From positions 891,503 through 955,502 of the forward strand of contig NW_011887303.1 in the NCBI RefSeq assembly GCF_000151315.2: 64,000 nucleotides of DNA, read 5' to 3'. The DNA comes from Capsaspora owczarzaki ATCC 30864. Lineage: Eukaryota > Opisthokonta > Filasterea. A model generated the notes under the pieces. That model had not been told where the DNA came from and did no database searches. It worked only from the letters and a program-made list of their open reading frames with translations. Each line of letters begins with the position of its first letter. The stretch's first letter is position 1. A program made the position numbers and the translations under genes. Of the stretch, positions 1-11,952 are shown piece by piece.

Positions 1-1140
1 GTGTTGGCGGGAATGCTGGTAATCTCATTTGTGTCGAGAAACCTGCAGATAGAGAGTGAGCTATTTGTTTGTGATGCTACACAAAGATGCTTTGCTTACA
101 GTTCTGACAGAATAACCATATCAGAGAATGCAAAGGCGGGAATGCTGGTGATCTTGTTCTGGTGCAGATATCTACAAACAGAGTCGCAAAACGAGTGGGC
201 CGAGTGAGCCGCTTGTGCGTGATTCTTCTTGGATTGTACTTGCTTACAAGGAAGTCAGCGAGCTCAAACCCGCAAACGCGCCGGCGGCGATGTTGGTGAT
301 TTGGTTTTCGTACAGATGTCTACAAACAGAGTTGCAAGGAGTAAGCCATTTGCACGTCATTTGTATGTCTTGGCTTGCTTACAATATTCTCAGCGCAGTC
401 AGGTTGGTGAATACGTCTGCGGAAAAGCTGGTGATCTTGTTGCCGTAAAGGTACCTACAGATACAGTTGCGACGAGTCAGCCGCCTGTTGCTGATTCTAT
501 GGTTCTCGACTTTGATTGCTTACATGAACTTGAGCGATGTCAGGCCGGTGAACGCCATGGCGGGAATGCTGGTGAGCTGAGTGCTGAAAAAATCTCTGCA
601 AATGATGGAGTTGAGAATGAGCGAGCTTGTTCGAGCGCTTGATTCTTCATATCTCGCTTGCGTACAGTTGTGTCAGCGCGCTTAGGCCAGTGAATGAGGT
701 TGCAGACATGTCGGTGATCGGGTTCCCGGACAGGGTGCTGCAGACACAAAACAAACACAAATGAGCCGAGTGTGGTGTCGAGGATTCTTGATGCCGTTGG
801 TTGCATACATTTTTGTCAGCGCAGTCAGGCCTGCGAATGCAGAGGCGGGAATGCTGGTGATGGAGTTACTGCCCAGATGCCTATTTGAGCGGATGCCCAA
901 AACGTGAGGGAGGACGGTGCTTTCATTGTTCAAACTCTTCACAACCACGTACAGGTCGGTCGTGTTGGCTGGGATTGCGGATGGAATGGCTGTGAGGGAT
1001 CTGCCACTGCAATCGACGTTAGTTCCCGAGCAAATGCATGCGGCGCCATCGCCACATGCATTGGCTGCCTGTGCCACATGGACGTGACAAATCGCGCAGA
1101 GCAGCAAAAGCAGCCCAAAGGCAAACCCTTTTGGTGGCAT
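1..1140 (-). CDS. Secreted leucine-rich-repeat protein, one LRR per exon (partial, 3' end outside window)
   Basis: Exon 1 (953-1140) encodes a signal peptide rich in Leu, then a Cys-rich LRR N-terminal cap ending near IPSAIPANTTDL. It is followed by seven LRR exons at 809-880, 666-737, 524-595, 383-454, 248-319, 100-171 and <1-42. Each complete one is exactly 72 nt, flanked by phase-2 introns of 57-76 bp. The 24-residue repeat has the form LxLxxNxITxIPAxAFAGLxxLTx, typical of extracellular LRRs. Splice sites are GTAYGY/GTAAGC donors and TAG/CAG acceptors. No membrane anchor is visible because the gene continues past base 1. It could be a secreted LRR protein or the ectodomain of an LRR receptor. 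The gene structure is certain; the role is unknown. Confidence 0.85.
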
Positions 1141-3119
1141 CTCTGAGGATGTGGATCAGAGAACTTTACAGAGTAAGCTTGCAGCGATTTTCAACAGCAT
1201 TTTCTCTCAATTCAACTTCACGGTGATGAGCGCCGCGTGTGCGTGCGATGGCTGGATGGCTTCAAGCAAAGCTGTGGGTATGCAAATCGTGCGAAGACGA
1301 AGCGCATGCTGTGACTCCATTCTCCTCCTTCTCCTCCTTCTCCTCCTTCTCCCCTCTTTCACGATCCTTCGATCGCTTGCACTATTGTCGTTGACAAGGT
1401 GCGCCCTCAACAGAGCAACGGAAACGACAGCGGTGCCTGACACACACATTCAGGATTCTGCGGTTGTGTTGTTGTTGTTTGTTTGTTGTTTGTTGTTTGT
1501 GTTTTTCGGTTTTTTCGTTTTTGTCTTTGTTGTTGCCATCGAATGTTTGCATTGGCCTTCACCAGTCGCAGGGGTGCCCCCGCCGCTGCTCCTTACGCTC
1601 CGTCGCTTCTTCTGCTTGACTTGATTCGTTTGCTGCCACGGGACGCATCGAAAAATCAGAGGAAAAAAAAAGGAGGAGGGGGGGGGTGGACAGGCAGGGA
1701 AGAAGCCGCTGGACATGGCTCAACACGGTCGTCGAGCCTGCTCCTTCCTGACTTGCGCAACCTCAGCAGAGACCACACCCCCTCCCCGAGCGAAAAGAGG
1801 TCACAAGAACAGCGGATTTCTGCTTGGGGTTTGAGGATGTGTGTTGGCTTACTCGGAGAAAATCAAGAAAGACAACGGTATGGGAAAAAGAACAAAAAGG
1901 AAAAAGAAAAGAAAAAAAAGAAAAAAAAAAAAAAAAAAAAAAACAAAGGACGTCAAAACAACGAGAGTGACCGCCACGATCGCGATCCAAAAGCAATGCG
2001 AACTCGGTTTGAAACAGTAGTAAGGTGGGGGTCCGACTGCTGGAGTTTTACTGCTGCTGCAAAATGAAGGGGAACACCCAACCACGTAAGCAGACAGCCG
2101 ATGCAACACCAACAATGGGGCGCTGGGTCACCCGTCTCAAGAACACAACACGTTGCCATGTCGGACGTTTCGTATTCAGGTGTCAAGTACTGGATCCAAA
2201 CGGCTTTGGCGTGTGGGTTGTGAACCGAAGGTCTAAATGCCCAAATGGCACTCGATATCGAGCGTTCGCGAACGCCCCGCCGTCAAGACGCAGATTGTAG
2301 AAAAGCTGTGCTGCTCGTTCACACAAAGTCGACCACGACCAGATCCACTCGATGGAAACTGTTTGTGTCAGAAAATTTGCAAGGAATGTTGTCATTCTGC
2401 TGCAGCAAAGGGGAATGACGTCGGTGGTTTGGGGAGGAAGGGCTTGAGTTTTCATCAAGTTGATCCAATGGCGCGAAAGCCTTGTTCTCAGCTGCCTGGC
2501 TCCATTCCAATGCATACATATCTTGCAGCAAAGACAAGGCTCAAATGCACCTCAAAACGGGTGCTGATCACGGGAATGCACAAAATTTGAAACCTCTTCT
2601 CAGCCAAACAGGATGTTGTTACACCCTGATTGAAGAGCACCCATTGGAGTAAGAAGCCCAAGTTTGGCCCTTGAGCACACAGGAAGGGCGATCAAGAAAA
2701 GGAAAGAATCTTGGTCCCAAGTTGAAGGCGGGAAACATCGCCGAGACACAACAAACTTTCGCCAAGCAGCTGATCGACCGCCAGCCCCTGACAACCTGCT
2801 TAGCCGCCATTGGAGAACTAGCAACTCACGCTTAAAGTTGAGCATGGCCTTGGAGAGGCGCACAAAGCAGCTGGGGATAGAAACGGAACGCTAGCGACAA
2901 CCGATCGAACGCACAAACAGTTGCACAATGCTTCAAAGTCAAACTCAAAGCATGGACTTCCTCAGCGCTCGCCAGACCAGTGTCGAGACCACACAGTCCG
3001 AGTTCATGCTGCATGTGGGTTCCTGAAGTATGAGGCAGCGAAAGGTTCAAAGGGCGGAAGTCTCCACGAACACATTTCTCTCTCGGCTTCCAAAAACGAA
3101 CAGGCCAGTCTTCTTTCAC
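1141..3119. other. Long intergenic region between two divergent genes
   Basis: About 2 kb between the starts of the LRR gene (minus) and the P-loop gene (plus). It holds a CTC-rich microsatellite at about 1320-1355, TG/TTG-rich sequence at 1465-1530, and an A-rich tract at about 1900-1943. I see no convincing exon. The open frames here have no recognisable protein features and are mostly low complexity. Confidence 0.6.
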
Positions 3120-5868
3120 ATGGCGTCCGGATTCAAGCGCACGGCAACGGAAGCAGGCTTCCAAGGACCAACTTCTCAGCGTGTTCATCGGGTAAGTGTT
3201 GGACTTGCTGAAGGCGTCAAGTCGTGTTCGTTTTCCGTAGAAATGGGCTTACTGTGTTGCGTTTTGTGTTCCTTTTGCTCAACAGGTTTTCAGGTAATGT
3301 GATTGCACTCGTCGTAATTGGTCTTGTTTGCCTTTCAGCTGAAGTTGCCTTCATTGCATGCGCATTTGACAGTGAGCTGCTGTCCGGATTGGTCGCATGT
3401 CTTGGTATCTCGGTCGATTTGACATCGATTTCAAACCTCCCCAACAAACCTGCCCAACGCGCTGCCCTGAGGGGAATTTTGAAAGATCTCGAAGCCGATG
3501 CACAGGTCACGGCAACTCAGAGGCAGAAAGATGACGCGGCAGCAGCACTCAAGGAACTGGAATTGGAGGTTTCGCCAGGACAGCCGAATTTCGTGATTGG
3601 TGACCAATTGCTTCAGACGCTCAAAACTGAGCTTGAACTCAAGGTTTCTTTGGATCAAGCCCAGCTGCGAGCCGCGGCTGCCCGGCTGCGAGCCGCAGCA
3701 CTGCGTGGGCCGCTTTCAAGTGAACCGCCTTCAAGTAAGCCTTGTGCTTGGAAATTGTCATGTTGATGGCGATTAGTCCTTCTGACGTTTAGTTTGTCTG
3801 CTTGTTTTTCTTTCACTATCACTCAACAGTCACGGATCCTGATGAGGCTATCGCCACCTTAGCAGCAGCCGTTGATGAAGGACAGTTTGGCGTCGAACGT
3901 CAAGACAAACTAGTTTGGCCGCGCGTGTTTCAAGCCCGTCCTTTCGCGACCATGCAAATGTTCCGCTCCATCGCGCAATCGGTTTTTGGCTCCCCGACGA
4001 GCCGAAAGAACTTTCCGGTGCTCCTCATGCGCACCAGCAGCGGCTGCGGCAAAACCGCCTTTGCCAAACGCGCAATCTCTCAGGTCACGAACCTCATGCG
4101 TGCGCAACACAACCTTACCTTTGGGCCTGCTGATACTCGCCTGAAGCCGAATCAGAGTTTCGAGCTTATTAGACTCCTCGAAAGCTCCTTGCAAATTTTC
4201 ATCGACTTCAATGGTGGTGATAGCTTGTACGAGACTCCCGCTTCCTGTCAGAAGTCCCTTCTTGCTGCTCGTCTGGCCGCTCATGGGTTGTGCCACACAA
4301 ACTTAACCAATGCGAGCTGCACTTCAGTTTTCAGCGCATGCAGGTCTGGTCTTCGCACACCACAGGTTCTCGACGCAATTGTGGCACGCCATCGCCAGCA
4401 ACACCCGCAGCTCGCACGAGTTTTGATCTTTGTTCACATTGACGCGGATCGCCGGATCGCGCAAGACATGTCCAGGGGTGCGGGGACCCTGCAGGAAGCA
4501 ACTGATTTGCTTCAGCGTGCGTATCAAGAAATCGTTGCGTACAATGTCAACCAGAAGGAACAACAGGCCGTTGTGGTGTTACTTTTAACCGACACTGCTC
4601 TGAGTGGCATGACGTTCGACACGACGCAGCACGAATTCCATCCAATCAACCTTCATCCCTTTGACCTGGACACGTCCATGCTGCATCTTCAACGGCTGGG
4701 GGTTCACGAATCATCGTGCCGGGATTGGCAATTTCGCCGGTTGGTTCGAAAGCTTGGAGGTCTTCCTTCACTCGTAGGAAGGCTGGTGGACCATTACCCT
4801 GCATTGTGGCAAGCGATCGGCTCCAACCTTGGCATCGACACTTCCACGGCTGCTGTTGTTGTGAGCCAAGATATGACGAGCAAAGCTATCGCCCATGTTC
4901 CTTATGATGGCCTCGAGACCTTGGTCGAACTATCGTTCGCAAACCTCTCAGTCTCTGAAAAGACCCTGATTGGTCCCATCACAGTGGAACAGCTTGCGCA
5001 TCGCGGCGTCCTTATCACGACCTATTCCTCACTCGATCGCGTCCACGTTCGCATGCCAGTTGTGATGCTGGAAGGTATTGCGCGCCACCACGCTCGCAAT
5101 AACGATTCACGTTACAAGACAAAGGTGATGGCCGAATTCAATACGATCACTGGATGCGATGGCGATACCGCTTTCGAGGCCTTTGTTCTGTTTTCGGTCG
5201 CATGCCGACTGAACTTGCTTCGGTCTCCACCCGCTTGTGCATCAACTCTCCAGTCCGCGCCTGAGCCAGCTCAATCTGCCCTGCTGTATCAAGTTCTTGG
5301 TCTTTCCTCCCCGTCACTGCAAGGCAGCGCGCCTCGCAGTCTCCTGCTCATGAGGTTTGATCTGCAGAACCCTGTCGCAGGAGTCGCACAACGTTTCACC
5401 CTCTTGAAAGAGCAACATCCGTTCATCACAAACCAGCACGATGTCGACGATCGCCAAACTGTCCATACAATCCCGTCCTTTTCATCAGACGCCCCGCTTG
5501 AAGTTGACATGCTTGGTGCGGGTTCTTGCCACCCGGTGTTCCAGTGCGCAGGTTCAACGACCGGCGTGAATGGGCGTGTTGCTTTACGACGCAGCCAAGC
5601 TGGGGCAAAGCCCGTACTGCTGCTGTTCCAGATGCTGGAGGAGATCACGCCTTGGTTTGGCCCGTCCGCATCAGATCTCGCTGAGGGCGTCACTCGGACT
5701 CTGGCGGATCTGGACAGTTCGCCACTGGCAGCAGATTTTCATTTCATACTCGTGCTGGCAATCAGTGGCAACGAGTCCCAAGCTTGGGCCCATGCCGCTC
5801 GGAATGGAAATGATCGCGTTGTTGTGCTTGTTGGTCGCGACAGTGTTTGTCTGTGTCCGATGTTCTGA
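3120..5868 (+). CDS. P-loop NTPase, Crinkler/RHS-like
   Basis: A multi-exon gene. The first exon is probably 3120-3191 (ATGGCGTCC..., donor GTAAGT). A second exon, about 3339-3734, encodes a helical Leu/Ala/Glu-rich segment, and the large last exon 3830-5868 ends with TGA. The join at 3734/3830 (phase 1) is clean; the join between the first two exons does not give an open frame as drawn, so a small exon or other start is missing. The last exon carries a Walker A motif (RTSSGCGKT) near its start, a possible Walker B stretch (VLIFVHID), and later RKLGGLPSLVGRL, which resembles the GGxPR-type motif of RHS/Crinkler ATPases. No nuclease domain was recognised in the C-terminal part. The function is unknown; CR-type proteins are thought to act as effectors or in inter-genomic conflict. 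The family placement is by eye. Confidence 0.5.
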
Positions 5869-5946
5869 GCTCTGCAGCAGCTTGTGTGGCTCCTCTTCTT
5901 GTTGTTGTTGTTGTTGTTGTCGTCGTCTTGCTGTTGACGATGATGA

Positions 5947-6030
<84 letters not shown>

Positions 6031-6171
6031 AAACAGCACTACAATTGAAAGTCGAATCATGTTGCATGAAAACTGTGGACGACACTCGCGAGCCCATAAA
6101 GTTTGTCAAACACGTCAAAAACCAAACCAAACACAACATGCATCACAAATCACTGCACACCTGGACTTTGA
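5869..6171. repeat. Intergenic (GTT)n/(TTG)n microsatellite
   Basis: Between two convergent genes. A nearly pure TTG repeat of about 85 bp (about 5946-6030) is preceded by a shorter interrupted GTTGTT tract at 5898-5935. In the six frames this yields artificial poly-Val, poly-Leu, poly-Asn or poly-Thr. It is probably the 3' UTR or spacer of the P-loop gene. Confidence 0.85.
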
Positions 6172-7166
6172 TCAAATCCGACCGTCAAAGCCACCGCTAG
6201 AGTACTGGCCGGGCAGCGGATTGCCAGCCTTGCCAGTCAGACCACGCATCTTGACCCCAAACCAGGTCGGGTTGAAATCGCGCTCGTCGTTCAGCTCAAA
6301 CTCGCGGGCACGCTCCTGCAAAAGAAACGCATCCATGATTAGAAATGCTGCGCTTTGTGCTACTTCTCCACCCAATAACGAGACTACTCAAAGACCGACA
6401 GCGCCTGGATGCAATAAGGAAACAAACAACAACAAAGCATCACAGCGATCCCATACCTTGAGCAATTTGATGCCATTCAACAGATCGTTTTTGGCAGCAG
6501 AGTAGGTGCGCATCAACGGCGTCGAGCAAGAAAGCGGGTTGAAATGCAGCAGCACGATATACTCACGCACGTGTTGCTCGTCCACCGGCACATTGAAACT
6601 GGCAAAAGAACAAAAACAAAAACGATCACGATCACCAGAATCGATAAATCTGAGATTCGCGTCACAACCCAGCCAACCAAACGAACTGGCCTTCGTTCCG
6701 GGATTTTTTTTCACCACAAAAGAGCAACATAGACGGTTCTCAACCGCTACATGGAGCTTGAGCGGGATGTGAACATACCGAGCAACGATCAGACGCGGGA
6801 CTGATTCTGGCAATTCTTCAGCAATCTCCTCGGGAGTGACGCCGTTCAGCGACGAGCCAATGATGAACTCGTTCTTGTTCTTGTCAATGCTCACTAGCTC
6901 AGAGTGGAGTCACGAGAGCGTGAGCGTGAGGGCGTAAAGTGACGGTTGGTGCGTTGGACCAGATTGCCCAAAAAAGCCGCCCTTGGTTCAGCGCGGCGCG
7001 TCTGCGTTCGCTTACAGATCAGGGCGTCGCCGGGTGTGCCAGACGAGAGCAATGCGGTGATTGCATCAGAGACGGCGCTGGGGATTGCGACAGCCTGAAC
7101 CGGATGGATGCATTTCAGTCAGCGAGCAAGATTGGCGCTCCAGATTGTTCGTTCGCAGCTTACCAT
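6172..7166 (-). CDS. ADF-homology protein, glia maturation factor-like
   Basis: Five coding exons: 7164-7166 (the ATG alone), 7016-7094, 6779-6893, 6457-6598 and 6172-6315, giving 160 residues. The protein has the ADF-H pattern of GMF: a loop VTPEEIAEELPESVPRLIVA, the strand REYIVLLHFNPL, then MRTYSAAKNDLL before an acidic helix. GMF binds the Arp2/3 complex and promotes debranching of actin networks. It is longer than typical GMF (about 140) because of a Gly-rich tail. The first intron lies directly after the initiator ATG (ATG|GTAAGC), as in the alpha-tubulin gene of this window. GMF is preferred over cofilin or coactosin from the EEL-PRFVVY-like region. Confidence 0.65.
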
Positions 7167-7594
7167 TGAAATTGGTGATGGAGCAAAACACAAAGAATCT
7201 GAGACTGAGCAAAATCCACGAACGTACGGACACGGAGAAATACCCAACTCGACGGAAGGGCGAGCGCGCAATGATTGGCTGCAGAAGCGACGACTTGGTC
7301 TGAGGGGTTTAGCGCCGTATGAACGAAGTGCTCAGCGAGAATTGATGAGTTTGTCGATCTATTCTTCGGTTGAAAGTCAAAGGCAAGCAATTTGCTTCAA
7401 AACCTGGGAACAACTTTTGCTTCAGATTTCTCAGATGCAACTGTTTTTTGTATTTTTTATTTTATTGTTGTTTCAAACGGTTTCAAAAGTGAAACACTCT
7501 TTTTCATTTTTGTTTGGTTTCACTTTTAGTTTCCCCTTTCCCCCCCCCCCGTCTTTTTTTGTCCCTTCCCCACCCAACAAACACGTCCACAGCA
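7167..7594. promoter_or_regulatory. Divergent intergenic region upstream of the GMF-like and coiled-coil genes
   Basis: About 430 bp between two outward-facing starts. The right half is very T-rich (about 7440-7560), ending in a C run and a CCAACAAAC stretch just before the coiled-coil gene's ATG. No TATA-like element is assigned with confidence; that both promoters lie here is inferred from position. Confidence 0.35.
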
Positions 7595-9967
7595 ATGCTG
7601 TCGTCGCAGACAACCTTCTTCCCGACTTCGTACGACTCGCCGGCGTCGCGCGGGGTGCTCGAGTCGCAGAACTTCACCCCCGATTCGAACGCCGCGAGTC
7701 CGACCGTTTCCCCCGCCGTTGCTCCCTCCGCAACATCAGCAGCAACGGCCGCAGCGACGCCCCACTCTGCCCGCATGCAGCAACCCCGCGGTCTGTCCTC
7801 GTTCGCACTCACTCCCATCCAGCAGCGTCAAAAGATGCAGGCTGCTCGCACGCTGGCAATGCATGCGCGGCTCAACGCGAATCTCAACGCTGCTGCTGCT
7901 GCTGCTGCTGCGGCTTCAAATTTGGCTGCCGCTCCGACCGAGTCGGCCGACGACGTTGCTTCATCCTCATTCAAGACTCTCTCGAATGATGATGCTGAAT
8001 TTGCACACAGTGTCGGCAGCGACAATACTGAAAATGTCGGCGACAACAGTGACAAGGGCCAGCAGCGCCAGTCCTCTTCCGGCAGCAGCAAACCGTTCGT
8101 GTCGAATCCGGATCTGACCACGGAAACCACTGCGGGTGCATCTTCAAACATTGCTGATCTCACTACTTCTAGCATCATCAACAGCAGCAAGGACGCCAGT
8201 AGAATGAGCGCGTCGGCAGCCCAGGCGAGCGGCAACCTCGTGGAAGATCAGCTTGCGCAGCCATCCCAGTCCCAGTCCCAGCCCCAGTCCCAGCCCCAGA
8301 CTCTGGCCCCATCGGCTGCACAGATTGCCCAGCTGGCGTTTGGCGGCGACGACACGAGCGCTGCGACGGGCGCTCGCACGACTGGCAGCAAGACGAGCAT
8401 TGAGCCGTCAAACCGCATCCCAGCAGGAATCCCAACTGGCATCCCGACGCTGCACGGCGCGGTTGGTGGCGCTGCACCTGGGTTTGCGATGCCCAAGTTC
8501 ATGTCGATGACTGCCACGCCGGCCGGTGGATTCGCCCCGAGTGCCAGCGCACTGATGGCTGCGGCTGCGAGCTCGGGTGGCATAACCGCATCGAGCGCCA
8601 CAACTGGTGCTGGTGCTGGTGCGACGACGACGACGACAACGGCGACATCGGGCGTGGGCGCATTCTCTGGATTTGCAGTGGGCAATCTGGCGGAAGGCAA
8701 CCGCATTGTGCGATTGGCGGATTTGATTGGCGGCGAATCCGGCGCAGATGCCAGCGCTCGCGCACCAAAGGCGTTCGAAGACGATGACAATGGATCCGTG
8801 CTGAGCGAGGCAACGTCAATGACGTCCGCGCTGACTCGCTCGACCGACTTTGATGCGCTGAACGAGAGCGGAGACTCGCGCGCTCACCAGCAACTCTTGC
8901 AACTGGCGGCTGCGAATGGCGCCTACGCCCACAGTCCCATGTCGCGCGCATCCATCGCCAGCACCAGCAGTGCACTTGCCAGCACGGCAATGAGTGCCTT
9001 GCTTGACTATCAGGATGGCATTGCTGAAGCAGAGGCGGAACAGCGACGCGAACGGCAAGAGCGCTCGCAGCGTCGTCGTGAGGAACGCGATCGCCTCTCC
9101 CGCATGGAGGTGGAGCACCAGCAACTGCAGGCCACGCACGCTGCACTGACCAAGCAGATGCAGGCGCAGCGGGACGAGCTTCAGGCGCAAGTCGACGCTC
9201 TGCAAGCCAAGCTGGTTCAGCAGCAACAGCAGCACGAGCAACAAGCGCGCGAAACCGACAGCGCCCAGTCGCATGCGCGCGACGAAGCAATCGAGCAGCT
9301 GATGGTGCAGCGAATTGCGGCGGAACATCGCGCGACTGCCGCCGACGCCGAGGCCGGCCGCCTTGCCGATGAGCTTGAGTACCAGACTGGGCTTGCCAAG
9401 GTAAAGCGCGTGAAAACATTCTGGGCGGTCGGGGTTTTTTTTTTGTAAAGAAATGTAGTTGTGATGACGAGTACTTAACAACAACCATGTGCTCGCTTCC
9501 TCATCACACAGATCAAGCAACAAGAAACGGACGCGTTGCGCGCAGAGTTGGAGGCGCTGAACGACGATTTCACTGCGACAACGGCCGCGAAAGATCGCAT
9601 GAATCAACTTCTAACCTCGCAAGTGCGCGACACGACAGAGCGCATGATTGAGGCTGAGCTGGTAAGCACAAACCAAGGTGTTTTGTCGCACCGTGTTGGA
9701 TTTTTTTGTTTTTGGTAGTTTCGTCGTTGTGCTGACCCCTGCTCGTGTCCCTTTTTTTGAAAACAGCACTACTTCCATTCACTTGCTCTGACGATGAAGC
9801 TGAATGCCATGAATTGCGATCAGCTCAAGATCAACGTCAGCGCCGACGATTTGTTCCTAATGGCGCGCGAAACCAACCTTCCGATGCGCTCGTGGGCTCG
9901 TTTCGTCTTTGAGACCCTTCGCGGACGAGAGTATGCTCGGTCACGCGCGCCTTCTACCGAGGCTTAA
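7595..9967 (+). CDS. Ala/Ser/Thr-rich protein with central coiled coil, unknown family
   Basis: Exons 7595-9400, 9512-9661 and 9767-9967 give about 718 residues. The first 450 residues are low complexity, with Ala runs, a QSQPQSQPQ repeat and Gly/Ala/Thr tracts, and are probably disordered. Residues about 475-650 form a long Glu/Gln/Arg-rich coiled coil (EAEQRRERQERSQRRREERD). The last exon encodes a compact conserved-looking C-terminal module with a Leu/Met/Arg-rich helix (LKINVSADDLFLMARET). I do not recognise the family. The coiled coil suggests a scaffold or cytoskeletal role, but that is only a suggestion. The intron junctions keep frame and phase 0 at both sites. Confidence 0.75.
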
Positions 9968-10222
9968 GTTTGTTTGTGCAATGTCTTGGAGGAGTGCCTC
10001 CTTTTGCTTTTTCCTGACTGATAATTTTCGTTCCCGGCCCCTTCCCCCCCCCAATGTTGAAAGAGACGAGCGTGTGTGTTGTTGAGAATTATTGAACGTG
10101 TGATGAGTGGAGAGTTGAATGTTACAAAATCATACACAATGACAGTTTGAAACGATGCGTTTTGATTTGATGCGTTTTGATTTTTTTTTTTTTTTTTTTT
10201 GTTTTGCGTTGTTTTGTTTTGT
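9968..10222. other. Convergent 3' spacer with poly(T) tract
   Basis: 255 bp between the ends of two convergent genes. It has a C run near 10043 and a T run of about 20 at 10181-10200 followed by TTTTG repeats. No gene is seen. Confidence 0.6.
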
Positions 10223-11649
10223 TTAAGCATGCCGCTGTGGGACGGTCGGATCGCCAAACCTCCGAACCGCATCGCGAAACAGCAGTGGCGCAATAACGGA
10301 AATGGTAAAGAAAAACGTGCCAGGAATGTACAATAACGTGAAGAAGGTCTCAAACGACACGGCGGGAATGAAGGCGAGGATGATGAACGCGGTGGTGACG
10401 GCGCATTTCGCAACGCAATACCCGACAATCTGGTTCCTGGAGTCAGACACATAGTTTAGCCAACGGAATATCAAAACGTCAGGCACTTGGTCAGGCTGAG
10501 CAGCGACGAACGCCTTGGCAAACACAACACGCTTCAAAAATCCAAGCGTTACCATTGTGCAGTGTGGATTTGATGCCAATTGGCCACCACCATGACAGGA
10601 ATGAAAAAGAACAGAACGTCGGTGTAATGATCGGACGCCTCGAGTAGCTTGACAGTGAGCTCGGTCTGCGTCGTCCAATAACCGAACAAGGGATACCCGA
10701 CTCGCGCGTCACTAAACGGCCACCAAATGGCAACTCCTGAATCCCACGCAAGAGGGGCAAAAAGTTAGGATGGCGACAGCCAAATGTACCGACACGAATC
10801 CACGCAAGGCGGCGAAACCAGGCTGACAATTGTACCTTTTAAATACATCATGTCGAGAACAGCGTGAGAAATCAGCCCCAACACGAGGCCTGTGCCGAAT
10901 GCTTGAGGCTCAAATACGTGCCGACGAACGGGGTGGGTTCGAGCAATAAACCATAGCTTGTCCTTTTGAATATGGGCGCTGGAGGAGATCGAGAAAGTAT
11001 AAGTGAGGTGCGATTCGAGCCCAGTAGAGCGAACGCATTTTGGTGTGCTTGCTTACCGGACGAGGTCTGCAAAGATGGTCATGATTGCAAAGCACAACAG
11101 CGCAAAGACGATCGAGTGCGTCACTGTTCGATGGTAGATGTCGGCGACTTCATAATTTCCGCTCAACGCAACCTGGCGAGAAATTCAGCAAAGCAGGTGG
11201 GCAGGCGGTAGTGAGTGACAAACCTCAGTTTCAAGTATTCGTAATGCAGATTGCAGCAAGAGATTTGTCCATCTGAGATTCCTGGGCCAGGCGAATTTTT
11301 CCCAACGTCTGAGCGTTTGACAGCTCCATTATGGTGCAAATTTCATCCCAATTCTGCATGAATGGTTCTCGGCCGGTTTTGCGATGCTCCCGTCATCATC
11401 ATCATCATCATCATCATCATCGTCATCGTCATCGCCATCGTCATGAATGACGCCCGAGCGAGCTGGTGGGACTGAAGCACGAGGCGGAGTGAGTACCATG
11501 AGCACGGTGACGGGAATGTCGGCGTCTGGCAGAATCGCGCCGAGCACGCACCCGAGCCGCGCATCGCCCGCCGCCGCCCCGATGGACTTGTGGCGAGGGA
11601 ACAGCAGGCACATGAGCAGGCCGGCGAGCAAATGGACTCCGGCCTGCAT
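10223..11649 (-). CDS. Integral membrane metal-dependent hydrolase, YdjM-like
   Basis: The protein begins MQAGVHLLAGLLMCLLFPRH, with GAILPDADIP about 45 residues in. A later exon has HRTVTHSIVFALL, then LVLGLISHAVLDMMY and GVAIWWPFSD: the His/Asp set of the YdjM (LexA-binding membrane hydrolase) family, between several hydrophobic segments. Exons that fit well are 11057-11172, 10836-10978, 10553-10736 and 10223-10436, all in phase. The first exon (about 11500-11649) and a short second one near 11220-11310 are certain only roughly: I could not find a donor/acceptor pair that keeps frame across a GAT repeat (11395-11440). The natural substrate of eukaryotic members is not known. The last exon adds two more membrane helices. 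Confidence 0.7.
11395..11441. repeat. (CAT)n/(CGT CAT)n microsatellite
   Basis: About ten CAT units followed by CGTCAT units, inside an intron or the first exon edge of the YdjM-like gene. Read on the minus strand it gives an Asp run in one frame. Confidence 0.9.
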
Positions 11650-11952
11650 ATTCGAGGTTGTGGGTTGTTTTTCAGTGCTTTTCAGCTGAGATTGGCGTTC
11701 TTGCTGAAAGCGCAAACAATGGAATACAGTATCAGAAAATAACAAAAATAACAACTGAGATCGATGAGCAGAAATCTGAGATCAATGGAAATTCTGACCG
11801 TTCAGGCCAGTGGGTTCAACCCGAAGACATCTCGATTCTTTGTGGGAGTCGACACTCAGAAAAAGCATCTAGACAAGCATTTGCAATCATCCTATCACAA
11901 GGCTTACGAAAAGCGAATTAAAAAGTCTTAAATAAAAGTAATCAAGAAGACA

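Noticed and set aside
1-900. Periodic ~140-bp repeats that first look like a satellite or CRISPR-like array
   Set aside because: The repeated parts are 72-nt LRR exons in phase on the minus strand with proper splice sites; introns between them are not repeats, and the DNA is eukaryotic.
3286-3293. An 8-nt micro-exon GTTTTCAG in the P-loop gene
   Set aside because: It has good flanking sites but does not restore the reading frame with the next exon, so I left the 5' structure open.
5671-6139. Poly-Asn, poly-Thr and poly-Val frames
   Set aside because: All derive from the (TTG)n microsatellite in different frames and have no conserved flanks.
8248-9607. Long minus-strand frames opposite the coiled-coil gene
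   Set aside because: Composition mirrors the Ala/Ser/Gln-rich coding strand; no domain, no start context.
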